DNA from: Myxococcales bacterium UBA1660
GTDB taxonomy: Bacteria; Myxococcota_A; Polyangia; Polyangiales; Houyiibacteriaceae
Assembly: GCA_002320815.1 (NCBI GenBank)
Contig: DCLA01000063.1
Coordinates: 1 to 23,340, forward strand
Length of the DNA: 23,340 nt
Reading direction: 5' to 3'
Of the stretch, positions 1 through 6,328 are shown one piece after another (position 1 is the first letter of the stretch; each line of letters starts with the position of its first letter). The notes under the pieces were generated by a model that was not told the DNA's origin, did no database searches, and saw only the letters and a program-made list of their open reading frames with translations. A program made the translations under genes and the position numbers.

Positions 1-321
1 GATGCGGCCCTCGTGGGCCACCAAGAGCGGCTCGAGCATGGCGACGTCGTCCGCCGCGCGCCGCGCCGCGAGAGTCAGTAGGGCCTGATGCGCCGACGTC
101 GGGTCGAGCCGCGGATCGGGGCCGGAGTCGACGGGCGGGACGAGGGTCGGTCTCGGCGGCGCGGCCTGCCCCGCGCCCCCATCGCCCTGGCCCCGCCCGA
201 GCCGCTCCCGTCCGGCGCTCGTATCGCCCCTCGCCCTATCGCTCGCCTCCCGCGCCGTTCCCTCCCCGGCCTGGCGATACGTCTGGTCTTGCTCGCGAAC
301 GAACGCGACGGCTGCTCCCAT
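1..321 (-). CDS. Hypothetical protein, N-terminal 107 residues, runs off the left edge
   Basis: The reverse frame from an ATG at 321 stays open to base 1, giving 107 residues with no stop; the C terminus lies outside the window. The start is well supported: a strong Shine-Dalgarno AGGAGGGG (reverse strand, 335-328) sits 6 bases upstream. The protein begins MGAAVAFVREQDQTYRQAGE. Residues about 30-75 are Gly/Arg/Pro/Asp-rich and probably disordered, and a more helical segment follows (ALLTLAARRAADDVAMLEPL). There is no signal peptide. I do not recognise a family. It is downstream of, and on the same strand as, the small zinc-finger gene at 455-655, with a 133-base gap that holds nothing else I can name. 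Confidence 0.6.
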   Translation of the reverse strand, partial: MGAAVAFVREQDQTYRQAGEGTAREASDRARGDTSAGRERLGRGQGDGGAGQAAPPRPTLVPPVDSGPDPRLDPTSAHQALLTLAARRAADDVAMLEPLLVAHEGRI

Positions 322-327
322 GGTCTT

Positions 328-335
328 CCCCTCCT
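328..335 (-). promoter_or_regulatory. Strong ribosome binding site deciding the start at 321
   Basis: Read on the reverse strand this is AGGAGGGG, six bases before the ATG at 321. It is the best Shine-Dalgarno match in the window, and it fixes the start of the gene that leaves the left edge. Confidence 0.6.
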
Positions 336-454
336 GCGCGGACGCTACGTGGGGGCTGTGACGTTCTCGGGCGGCGAGCACCGCGCACCACGCACAGGGC
401 ACCACGCGCGTCGTCCACTTCGATCGCTCTCCAGTGCAAGCGCTCGGCCCCAAC

Positions 455-655
455 CTAGCGGCGGCGACCTCGGCGGGGGCGCGCGGGCTTGGGGACCGGC
501 CAGCCGTTGGCGGCGTAGAACGCCGCGCGGCACGCGTCGTGGACGCCGCGCGCGACCTGACGGACGAACCAGTAGTGCATCCCGAGTCGCTGGCCGCAGT
601 GGGGACAGGGGCCGTGCTGACCGGGTATCGTTCTCGGCGCCTCGTGGAACTTCAT
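455..655 (-). CDS. Small zinc-finger protein, 66 aa
   Basis: The protein has a CPHCG knuckle (C17, C20) followed by HDAC (H39, C42). This CxxC-x18-HxxC layout is expected to bind one zinc ion, as in treble-clef or HNH-like fingers. No HNH catalytic signature is visible, so nuclease activity is not claimed. The C terminus is very basic (PKPARPRRGRRR), which would suit nucleic-acid binding. I chose the ATG at 655 because the longer open frame upstream (to 775) is low-complexity and begins far from the conserved part. No clear Shine-Dalgarno is seen. Small zinc fingers of this type are often carried on phage or integrative elements, but no integrase or phage gene is visible here. Family unknown. 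Confidence 0.5.
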   Translation of the reverse strand: MKFHEAPRTIPGQHGPCPHCGQRLGMHYWFVRQVARGVHDACRAAFYAANGWPVPKPARPRRGRRR

Positions 656-868
656 CGATCGACCGTTGCCGAGGGGTGTGACTGGGGCCCACCGACCACC
701 GGTCTCGTTCAGGGGCTCGCCGGTGCCCGGTCCGCGGCCGGAGTGACGAAGGGTCCGCCGGGCTCTAGGCTCCACCCCGTGGCTCGAGGCTCACGCGGAC
801 GAAAGCCCGAGCGTCGCGCGTCGGGGACGGCGATCATCGACCACTCCGCCATCATCGACGGCCACGCG

Positions 869-1324
869 ATGCTCGCCGGGAAGTCGCACTACGAGGACCG
901 CACGGAGCCTTGCGCGGATTGCGGCGAGCCGACGCTCTTCACCGCGGCCGCGCAGAAGTTGGTCTGCGAGGTCCACGGCGTGCCGGTGAAGCTGAGCCGG
1001 GCCGTGTGTTCGGTGTGCCGCCCGAAGCGCACGGCCCGTCGCCATCGGCGCGAGTCGGTGGCCGCGGCGGACCAGCGAGTGGACGCGGCCACCCAACGGA
1101 TCACCGAGGCGCCCGACGACCTGCGTGCGCTGCTCGACTTGGTCGAGGCACGGACCGCGCTGGCGCGCTCGGGGACAGCGACGTCGCGGGAGAAGACCGA
1201 GCACCTCCTCGGCCGGGCCCTCCGACTCGGCGCCGAAGAGAAGGCCGTGGACGACCTGCGGGCGGCCATCGACGAGGCGTATCGCGAAGAGCCGGACGAC
1301 CGCGAAGAGCCGGACGGCCGCTGA
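869..1324 (+). CDS. Zinc-ribbon protein with helical tail, about 151 aa
   Basis: Residues about 12-50 carry CADCG, then LFTAAAQ, then a CSVC pair followed by a basic RPKRTARRHRR stretch. This matches the pattern of the 'probable zinc-ribbon' domain (zf-trcl type: CxxCG, F-F/T-A-x-x-Q, CxxC, basic), in which the four Cys bind zinc. The rest (about 55-151) is Glu/Arg/Ala-rich and predicted helical, ending in a short imperfect repeat (EEPDDREEPDGR). The frame is open upstream to 434, but that part overlaps the antisense small zinc-finger gene and looks non-coding. The ATG at 869 just before the conserved ribbon is the most reasonable start; it is not backed by a clear ribosome site. Function unknown. 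Confidence 0.55.
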   Translation: MLAGKSHYEDRTEPCADCGEPTLFTAAAQKLVCEVHGVPVKLSRAVCSVCRPKRTARRHRRESVAAADQRVDAATQRITEAPDDLRALLDLVEARTALARSGTATSREKTEHLLGRALRLGAEEKAVDDLRAAIDEAYREEPDDREEPDGR

Positions 1325-1356
1325 CAGCTCCGGGGGCGACGCTCGCGTCACGCTCT

Positions 1357-1379
1357 CACCGCGGCCGGAGGCCGCGGTG
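1357..1379 (+). terminator. Perfect 10-bp hairpin after the zinc-ribbon gene
   Basis: CACCGCGGCC (1357-1366), loop GGA, then the exact complement GGCCGCGGTG (1370-1379), starting 33 bases after the stop codon at 1324. No T-run follows, so this is only a candidate intrinsic terminator. It could equally be an mRNA-stabilising stem. Confidence 0.35.
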
Positions 1380-1509
1380 GCGCAGATCGGCGCAGCAAAT
1401 CGGGCAGCACGAGACAGCCGCGACAAACCCGTCATGGTCGCCGCACCTCATACGAGGGATTTTCGCCCACTCAGAAGCGGCACTCTTTCTGCACTGATAG
1501 AGATCGAAA

Positions 1510-2250
1510 ATGCCCATTCGATCGTTCGCCTACACCACTGCCTTTCTTTCCATCGCCTTCGCCGCCGCCTGCAGCGACGCCGGCGACTCGAACCCCGACC
1601 CCGCCGAGACGATGGATCTCGGTGCGGCGAAGCCGGACTCGGGGGACGGGCCGGTCGCGCTGCCGAGCTGCGGCGGCCCCATCGAGGTGCCCATCGGGGG
1701 TTCGCCGGAGATGGAGAAGCCCGAGGCCGGGACCGCGACGGTGGTCACCGTCAATGATGACGACCCGATGGAAGTCACACTGACCCTCGAGCAGGATGGC
1801 GAGGAGTTCCGCCTGCAGTTGCCGGGCATCCCAGCCCTCTCCGAAGGCCAAGAGGTGACCGTGGCTCCGGACGACGGGGGCGTCGCGGTCCTCGTCGACG
1901 ACGAGGTCGTGGCCTACCACGGCGCGGGAACCCTGCTGCGCGTCGACCCGAGTACCGGGGAGGTGGCGCTCGGGCCGCTGTCCGCCGGCGTGGAGCGACT
2001 CTGTGTGGAGGTGCAGGACCACTTCTCGGACTTCTGCGAGCCGGTCGGGTTGGTCGAGCTGGGCCTCCGCTTCGGGGGCACCGTGATCGCTCATAGCGAG
2101 CGGGGGGAGGTCACCGTCGGGGTAGACCGGCTGCTGGTCGACAACCGCCAGGCCGTGCTCCGCGACGACGCCTACGCCGAGGGCTCCGCTCCCTGCTCGG
2201 ACCTCTACGGCAACACGTACGACGTCGCCTACGTGGCGCTCGCGGACTGA
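1510..2250 (+). CDS. Predicted lipoprotein, 246 aa
   Basis: The N terminus is a type II signal peptide: basic start, hydrophobic core and a lipobox ending in AAAC with the lipid-anchored Cys at residue 21. An Asp/Pro-rich linker (about 22-50) follows, as is common in myxobacterial lipoproteins. The mature part is acidic and Val/Thr/Gly-rich and looks beta-rich. Four Cys remain (in SCGG near 54, then LCVE, DFCE and PCSD), which could form two disulfides in the periplasm or at the surface. The SD with Asp after the anchor Cys does not clearly indicate inner-membrane retention in myxobacteria. The bases just before the ATG are unusually AT-rich for this window (CTGATAGAGATCGAAA). I do not recognise a domain. 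Confidence 0.75.
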   Translation: MPIRSFAYTTAFLSIAFAAACSDAGDSNPDPAETMDLGAAKPDSGDGPVALPSCGGPIEVPIGGSPEMEKPEAGTATVVTVNDDDPMEVTLTLEQDGEEFRLQLPGIPALSEGQEVTVAPDDGGVAVLVDDEVVAYHGAGTLLRVDPSTGEVALGPLSAGVERLCVEVQDHFSDFCEPVGLVELGLRFGGTVIAHSERGEVTVGVDRLLVDNRQAVLRDDAYAEGSAPCSDLYGNTYDVAYVALAD

Positions 2251-2325
2251 CGGTGGTCCAGGGGTCGACCGGCGATTCTCGCTTGCCCTAGCCTAGCGGG
2301 AGCGGCGCGAGCAGTATGCGCGGCG

Positions 2326-2874
2326 ATGACGGAATCGCTCCAAACACTGGTCGCCCTCAACGAACGTCTCTTCGCGCGGCATTGCGAGGACCTGGACATC
2401 GAGGAGCCGGAAGAGGCGCGCGAGTTCCTCTGCGCCGAGCCGCTCGACGACGCCGACCCCGCCAGGCTCGGGGAGATCATGGGTGCCGCCATCCCCGTCG
2501 AGTGGGCGGCATTTCTCCAGACACGGGATGCTCGGGTCAACGTCGACGCGATGGCGGAAGCCGACGAGGACGAGGACGAGGACGACGAGACCGGGTTCTA
2601 CCTATCGACTCTGTACTGGGTCTCCAACGACGACCTCTTCGAGGTGACCGAGAAGATCCCGGAGCTCGTGGAGGAGTACGGCTGGGAGCCGATCCCACCG
2701 GTGGTCTGTCTGTCCATCGAGAGCAGCGAGGTGCTCGCATATCGCCTCGCCGACGGGCAGGTCGTCCATATCGCCTACGGCGACTCGGGTGAAGTGACCG
2801 AACTGGGCATGGACTTCGGCGGGCTCATCGACCGCTGGTGCGCCAAGGCCCGGAGTGTCACCGGCGACGACTGA
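2326..2874 (+). CDS. SMI1/KNR4 (SUKH)-like protein, 182 aa
   Basis: A cytoplasmic protein with no signal peptide. The order IPVEWAAFLQ (about 56-65), an acidic insert (poly-Asp/Glu, about 81-92), LYWVSNDDLFEVTEKIPELV, VVCLSIESSEVLAYRL and VVHIAYGDSGEV, ending in FGGLIDRWC, follows the SMI1/KNR4 fold pattern: a start helix with 'P-x-x-x-x-F-L', a strand giving a position word, a substrate-like strand pair and a final F-x-x-x-I/L helix. Members of that superfamily include immunity proteins of contact-dependent toxins and general protein-interaction modules. No toxin gene is adjacent, so an immunity role is not supported by context. The match is by pattern only and needs a profile search. The gene lies 75 bases after the lipoprotein gene on the same strand. 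Confidence 0.55.
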   Translation: MTESLQTLVALNERLFARHCEDLDIEEPEEAREFLCAEPLDDADPARLGEIMGAAIPVEWAAFLQTRDARVNVDAMAEADEDEDEDDETGFYLSTLYWVSNDDLFEVTEKIPELVEEYGWEPIPPVVCLSIESSEVLAYRLADGQVVHIAYGDSGEVTELGMDFGGLIDRWCAKARSVTGDD

Positions 2875-2951
2875 CGCCCCCCCCGGGCGGGGACTATCGG
2901 ATCATCCAACACCTCCCTTTCGGATGGCCGAATTCACGTCTTCGCCGTCCC

Positions 2952-2980
2952 TTTTCGCCCCCACTGTAGCCGGCTACCGT
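2952..2980 (+). promoter_or_regulatory. Candidate promoter, TTTTCG-N17-TACCGT
   Basis: A TT-starting -35-like hexamer (2952-2957), a 17-base spacer and a TAnnnT -10-like hexamer (2975-2980) end only 7 bases before the ATG at 2988. The same spacing and the word TACCGTCGG recur before the gene at 3825. The position predicts transcription starting at or very near the start codon. Confidence 0.35.
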
Positions 2981-2987
2981 CGGGGGC

Positions 2988-3209
2988 ATGTCCGGTATCT
3001 TCAGGTCCCCCGTGCGCGTCGTGCGCGGGCTTCGCGACGGCGAGGAGTGGCACCTGGAGATGGTGCTGGCGGACACCGTCTCCATCCGGATCCGGCTGCT
3101 GGCCGACGAGTCCATCGTGGTCGAGGGGGCGCAGTTGCCCGAGTCGCTGCACCGGCCGGTGCTCGCCGCGGCCCGCGCCTGGGTGAGCGCCGAGCAGCGC
3201 TCCGCCTGA
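2988..3209 (+). CDS. Small hypothetical protein, 73 aa
   Basis: A short cytoplasmic protein with no signal peptide or Cys. It alternates strands (SPVRVVRGLR, WHLEMVLADTVSIRIRLLAD) and ends in a helix (LHRPVLAAARAWVSAEQRS), so a small alpha/beta fold is likely. Codon use is GC-rich in the third position as in the neighbours. A promoter-like element sits right before the ATG. I do not recognise a family. It could be a small regulator, but nothing in the sequence tests this. After its stop, 3211-3230 contains a weak GCCCC/GGGGC stem and 3243-3257 a CGGCTC-GCC-GAGCCG stem; neither has a T-run. Confidence 0.55.
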   Translation: MSGIFRSPVRVVRGLRDGEEWHLEMVLADTVSIRIRLLADESIVVEGAQLPESLHRPVLAAARAWVSAEQRSA

Positions 3210-3329
3210 GGCCCCTCCGCCATTGGGGGCAGTGGATCCGACCGGCTCGCCGAGCCGAACGCGCGGCCGATGAGTCGTGAGCCGTGCCATGGCTTGCGTG
3301 GGTCGCGAGCCGGGGATAGGCAGCGCGCC

Positions 3330-3698
3330 ATGCGAGTCCTCCCCCACGCGCTTCTCCTCCTCGCCATCCTCCTGCTCACGGGCTGCCGCGGCACGACCAT
3401 CGACCCGCTGGTGCAGGAGACCTACCCGCCCCACGAGCAGCGCGTCTGCGTCCTCGCCGGGGTGCTCCCGGACACGATCCCCCACGTGGCCATCGCCAAC
3501 ATCACGGTGAAGCCCCGGGGTTACGGCGGTGACCGCAAGGCCAAGGCGGCGCTGGGCAAGGTGGCCCGCCGCATCGGCGCGCACGTGGTGCAGCAGACGT
3601 CGTTCGGGAACACCATGGGGGCCCCCGAGGGGTACGGCGTGGCCGTGGCCCTGACCGAGCGGGTGCCCTCGCTACCCGCCGAGTGCGAGTGGTACTGA
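3330..3698 (+). CDS. Small predicted lipoprotein, 122 aa
   Basis: The signal peptide MRVLPHALLLLAILLLTGC carries a clear lipobox with the lipid-anchored Cys at residue 19. I chose this ATG over the upstream one at 3270 because it places the basic residue and hydrophobic core correctly. The mature part has a helix KAKAALGKVARRIGAHVV followed by a strand (GVAVALTERV). That 'A-x-x-x-G-A-x-V-V' helix-strand pattern resembles RcsF/DUF4156-type envelope lipoproteins, but the link is an inference from pattern alone. It has two further Cys (VCVLAG and ECEWY) that could pair. No operon partner is obvious. Confidence 0.65.
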   Translation: MRVLPHALLLLAILLLTGCRGTTIDPLVQETYPPHEQRVCVLAGVLPDTIPHVAIANITVKPRGYGGDRKAKAALGKVARRIGAHVVQQTSFGNTMGAPEGYGVAVALTERVPSLPAECEWY

Positions 3699-3787
3699 GC
3701 GAGTGTTACTGAGCCTGCGCGCCTGAGCGGTCGCCTGGACCCGCGACTCGTCCCGACCCTCTCCTCGCGCCCCCACACAGCGGACGC

Positions 3788-3816
3788 TTTCACTGTCGCC
3801 CCCAGGGGGGTACCGT
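3788..3816 (+). promoter_or_regulatory. Candidate promoter, TTTCAC-N17-TACCGT
   Basis: The -35-like hexamer is at 3788-3793 and the -10-like TACCGT at 3811-3816, 8 bases before the ATG at 3825. It shares TACCGTCGG and the word TCGCCCCCA with the element before the 73-residue gene. A GGAG four bases before the ATG could instead act as a closely spaced ribosome site. Confidence 0.35.
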
Positions 3817-3824
3817 CGGAGTCC

Positions 3825-6317
3825 ATGGTCCGCCCCGCCCCCTTCGGTCGAGCCTCCCTCTTGGAGGAGATCGAGGACGTGTGCGCCCAGGTAGGCGGCG
3901 CCCTGCTGGTGGGTCCGCCCGGGGTGGGCAAGACGCGGCTCCTCGAGGCCTGGGCCACCAAGGCCGGCGCGACCGAGGTCTCCCTCGAAGGCCACGAGAC
4001 CTTGGACGAGGTGGTGGGCACCCTGGCCGACGCGCTCGCGGTGACGACTCGCGGACGCAGCGCGGCCCGGCGGCGCGAGGCGCTGCTCGTGGCGCTCCGC
4101 CAGCGCGAAGGGGTCGCCCTCGCGCTGGACGCGGTCGACGATCTGGAGCCCGAGGCGCTGGCCCTCCTGGGCTCGCTCCGGCGCGCCGGGGTGACCCGCG
4201 TGGCGACCTCGCGGGTGGTCCACGCGCTCGACGCGACGGCGGTGGTCGAGGTGCCGCCCCTGGCGCTGCCCGAGGGCCGTACGTCGCAGCAGATCCGCGA
4301 GAGCCCGGCGGTGCGCTTCTTCGTGGAACACGCCGAGCGACTGGGCGCCGACCTCGCGCTCGACGCGGATGACGCCGCCTGGCAGCGGGTGGCCGACGTG
4401 GTCGAGCGCCTGGACGGGCTGCCGCTGGCCCTGGCGGTGACCGCCGGCCGGGTGCGGGCGCTCGGGATCGGGCGCCTGGCCGACGAGCTGGAGCGCACCG
4501 ACGCCGAACCCGAGCCCGGGCGCGAGCATCCGCATCTGGGCCCCACGGTGGCCACCTCGCTGGAGCGCTTGCCGGTGTCGTCCCTGCGCCTCCTGGAGCA
4601 CGCGGTCTGGCTGGCCGATGGATGCACGCTGGAGGAGCTGGAGTCCTTCGTGGGGACGCCGGCGAACACCGAGGATCTCGAGCGGCTCGTGCAGCACTCG
4701 CTGGTGCGCGCGCGCACGGGCTCCGGCCCGCCGTCCTACGGGAGCCACGCGGTGGTGCGCCGGGTGGTCACCGCGCGGATGAGCGAGGCGGAGCGCTCCG
4801 CCCTCGCCGCGGCCCACGCGCGCTTCATGGCCCGGGAGGCGGAGGCGCACGCCCATGGTCCGGGGGGCCGGCCGTGGATCGTCCGCCACGAGCGAGCGCT
4901 GCAGTCCACCGTGGCCTGGGCGGCCGCGTCGGAGACCGCGGACAGCCGGGACCTCGCGCTGGCCGCGGCGGCGGCGCTGGGGCGATTGGCCGAGTCCCGG
5001 GGCCCCACCGACGGCCTGACCGCCATGCTCGACGAGGCCATGGCGCTCTTGGACGATTCGGTGCCGCAGGCACGTCGCGCCGAGGTGACCTATCTCCGGG
5101 GCTTCGTCCACGCCGAGCAGATCGAGATCCTCCAGGCCCAGCGGCTGCTGCGCGCCGCGCGCGAGCTCGCGGCCGGCGTGCACCCCCATGTCGAAGCCAG
5201 CGCGTTGGCGCAGCTCGCGTGGATCGACGCGCGCTTCGGCAACGTGGAGGATGCGCTGACGCTCCGGGGCGCGATCGACGACGCGCTCGGGGCGGAGGTG
5301 GACCCGTGGCTGGCGCTCCTGGTGGCGGCCCTGGACACGCTCCTCGAGGCCAACGCCGCCCACCACGAGCGGGCGCGGGAGCACGCCGAGGCCTGGCGCG
5401 CCTTCGCGGCCAACGTCGGCGACGGGACCCACGAAGCCTACGCTTGGGGCGTGCTGGGCTGCATCGCCCTGGACCAGGGGGACACCGACACCGCGCTGCA
5501 GCGTCTCGACCGCTGCCTCGAGTTGGCGCAGCGCTTCCAGTCGGGGATCTCCGACGCCATCTTCCGCGGCTTCCGCGCGGTGACGCTGCACACGCGGGGC
5601 ACGCCCGACGCCCAGGCCTATGCGGACGCGGTGACCCGCTGCGACGCGACGGGCGCGATGGTCTACAGCGGCCTCTTCCGCGGGTGGCAGGCGATGCTGC
5701 GCATCCGCGACGGCGCGCCGGCCGAGGTCGACGACGGCATGCGCACTCTCGACGTGCTCCGCGCGGCGGCCACCTGGGACATGCCGCGGACGCTCCTCGC
5801 GCTGATGAGCACCCACGGGGATCTCGCCGAGGCTCGGGTCGCGGACCCGGCGGTGCGGAGTCGCGCCTTCGCGCGCGCGGCGCGGCGGCTGGACGCGCCG
5901 AGCGCGACGGATCTGAGCTCCATGATCCAGGTGCGGCTGGTCGCCCGCGTGCTGGAGCGCGAGGTACCGGACGCTCTCCCCGAGCCGCCGGCCGAGGGAC
6001 TGGCCGTCGGGTGGCGCGGCGCCGCGGTGTTCCGGGAGGGCGCGCGGCATTCGCTCACCAACCACCCCACCCTGGCGCGGCTCGCCTGGCACCTCGCGCT
6101 GGAGCGGCTCCTGGCGCCTGGCGAGGCGCAGACGCCGGAGACCTTGCTCCGGGTGGGCTGGCCGGACGACGCGCCCGGCGCGCGAGGCGCCAAGCATCGG
6201 CTGCGAGTCGCCGTCTCCACGCTGCGCAAGAGCGGCTTCGGCGACGCCCTGGTCCATGCCGACGGCGGGTATCGCATCGAGCCCGGCGTCCCGGTGGAGC
6301 TCGTGCGCGCAGGCTGA
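3825..6317 (+). CDS. STAND/NB-ARC-type ATPase transcriptional regulator with C-terminal winged helix, 830 aa
   Basis: The order is: a P-loop GPPGVGKT (residues 30-37); a Walker B-like strand LALDAVDD (about 98-105); a sensor strand RVATSR (125-130); and a GLPLAL motif (198-203). These are the marks of signal-transduction ATPases of the NB-ARC/AfsR/MalT class. A long alpha-helical region follows (about 260-720), with tetratricopeptide-like helix pairs best seen at about 405-600. The C terminus (about 742-825) ends with the recognition helix-wing pattern RLRVAVSTLRKSGFG ... ADGGYRI, as in OmpR/SARP-type winged helices. It should act in the cytoplasm as an ATP-dependent switch that binds DNA once an unknown ligand reaches the helical sensor. 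In AfsR/SARP proteins the winged helix is N-terminal; here it is C-terminal. It converges on the DUF6493-like gene with only 11 bases between stops. Targets are unknown. Confidence 0.8.
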   Translation: MVRPAPFGRASLLEEIEDVCAQVGGALLVGPPGVGKTRLLEAWATKAGATEVSLEGHETLDEVVGTLADALAVTTRGRSAARRREALLVALRQREGVALALDAVDDLEPEALALLGSLRRAGVTRVATSRVVHALDATAVVEVPPLALPEGRTSQQIRESPAVRFFVEHAERLGADLALDADDAAWQRVADVVERLDGLPLALAVTAGRVRALGIGRLADELERTDAEPEPGREHPHLGPTVATSLERLPVSSLRLLEHAVWLADGCTLEELESFVGTPANTEDLERLVQHSLVRARTGSGPPSYGSHAVVRRVVTARMSEAERSALAAAHARFMAREAEAHAHGPGGRPWIVRHERALQSTVAWAAASETADSRDLALAAAAALGRLAESRGPTDGLTAMLDEAMALLDDSVPQARRAEVTYLRGFVHAEQIEILQAQRLLRAARELAAGVHPHVEASALAQLAWIDARFGNVEDALTLRGAIDDALGAEVDPWLALLVAALDTLLEANAAHHERAREHAEAWRAFAANVGDGTHEAYAWGVLGCIALDQGDTDTALQRLDRCLELAQRFQSGISDAIFRGFRAVTLHTRGTPDAQAYADAVTRCDATGAMVYSGLFRGWQAMLRIRDGAPAEVDDGMRTLDVLRAAATWDMPRTLLALMSTHGDLAEARVADPAVRSRAFARAARRLDAPSATDLSSMIQVRLVARVLEREVPDALPEPPAEGLAVGWRGAAVFREGARHSLTNHPTLARLAWHLALERLLAPGEAQTPETLLRVGWPDDAPGARGAKHRLRVAVSTLRKSGFGDALVHADGGYRIEPGVPVELVRAG

Positions 6318-6328
6318 GCGCGGTCGAC

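Noticed and set aside
88..681. 197-residue forward frame at the left end
   Set aside because: It is antisense to the partial gene with a strong ribosome site and to the small zinc-finger gene, and its translation is Arg/Gly/Pro-rich without motifs.
2875..2893. C-run/G-run stretch after the SMI1/KNR4-like gene as a terminator
   Set aside because: Only a five-pair stem can form and no T-run follows; it may simply be composition.
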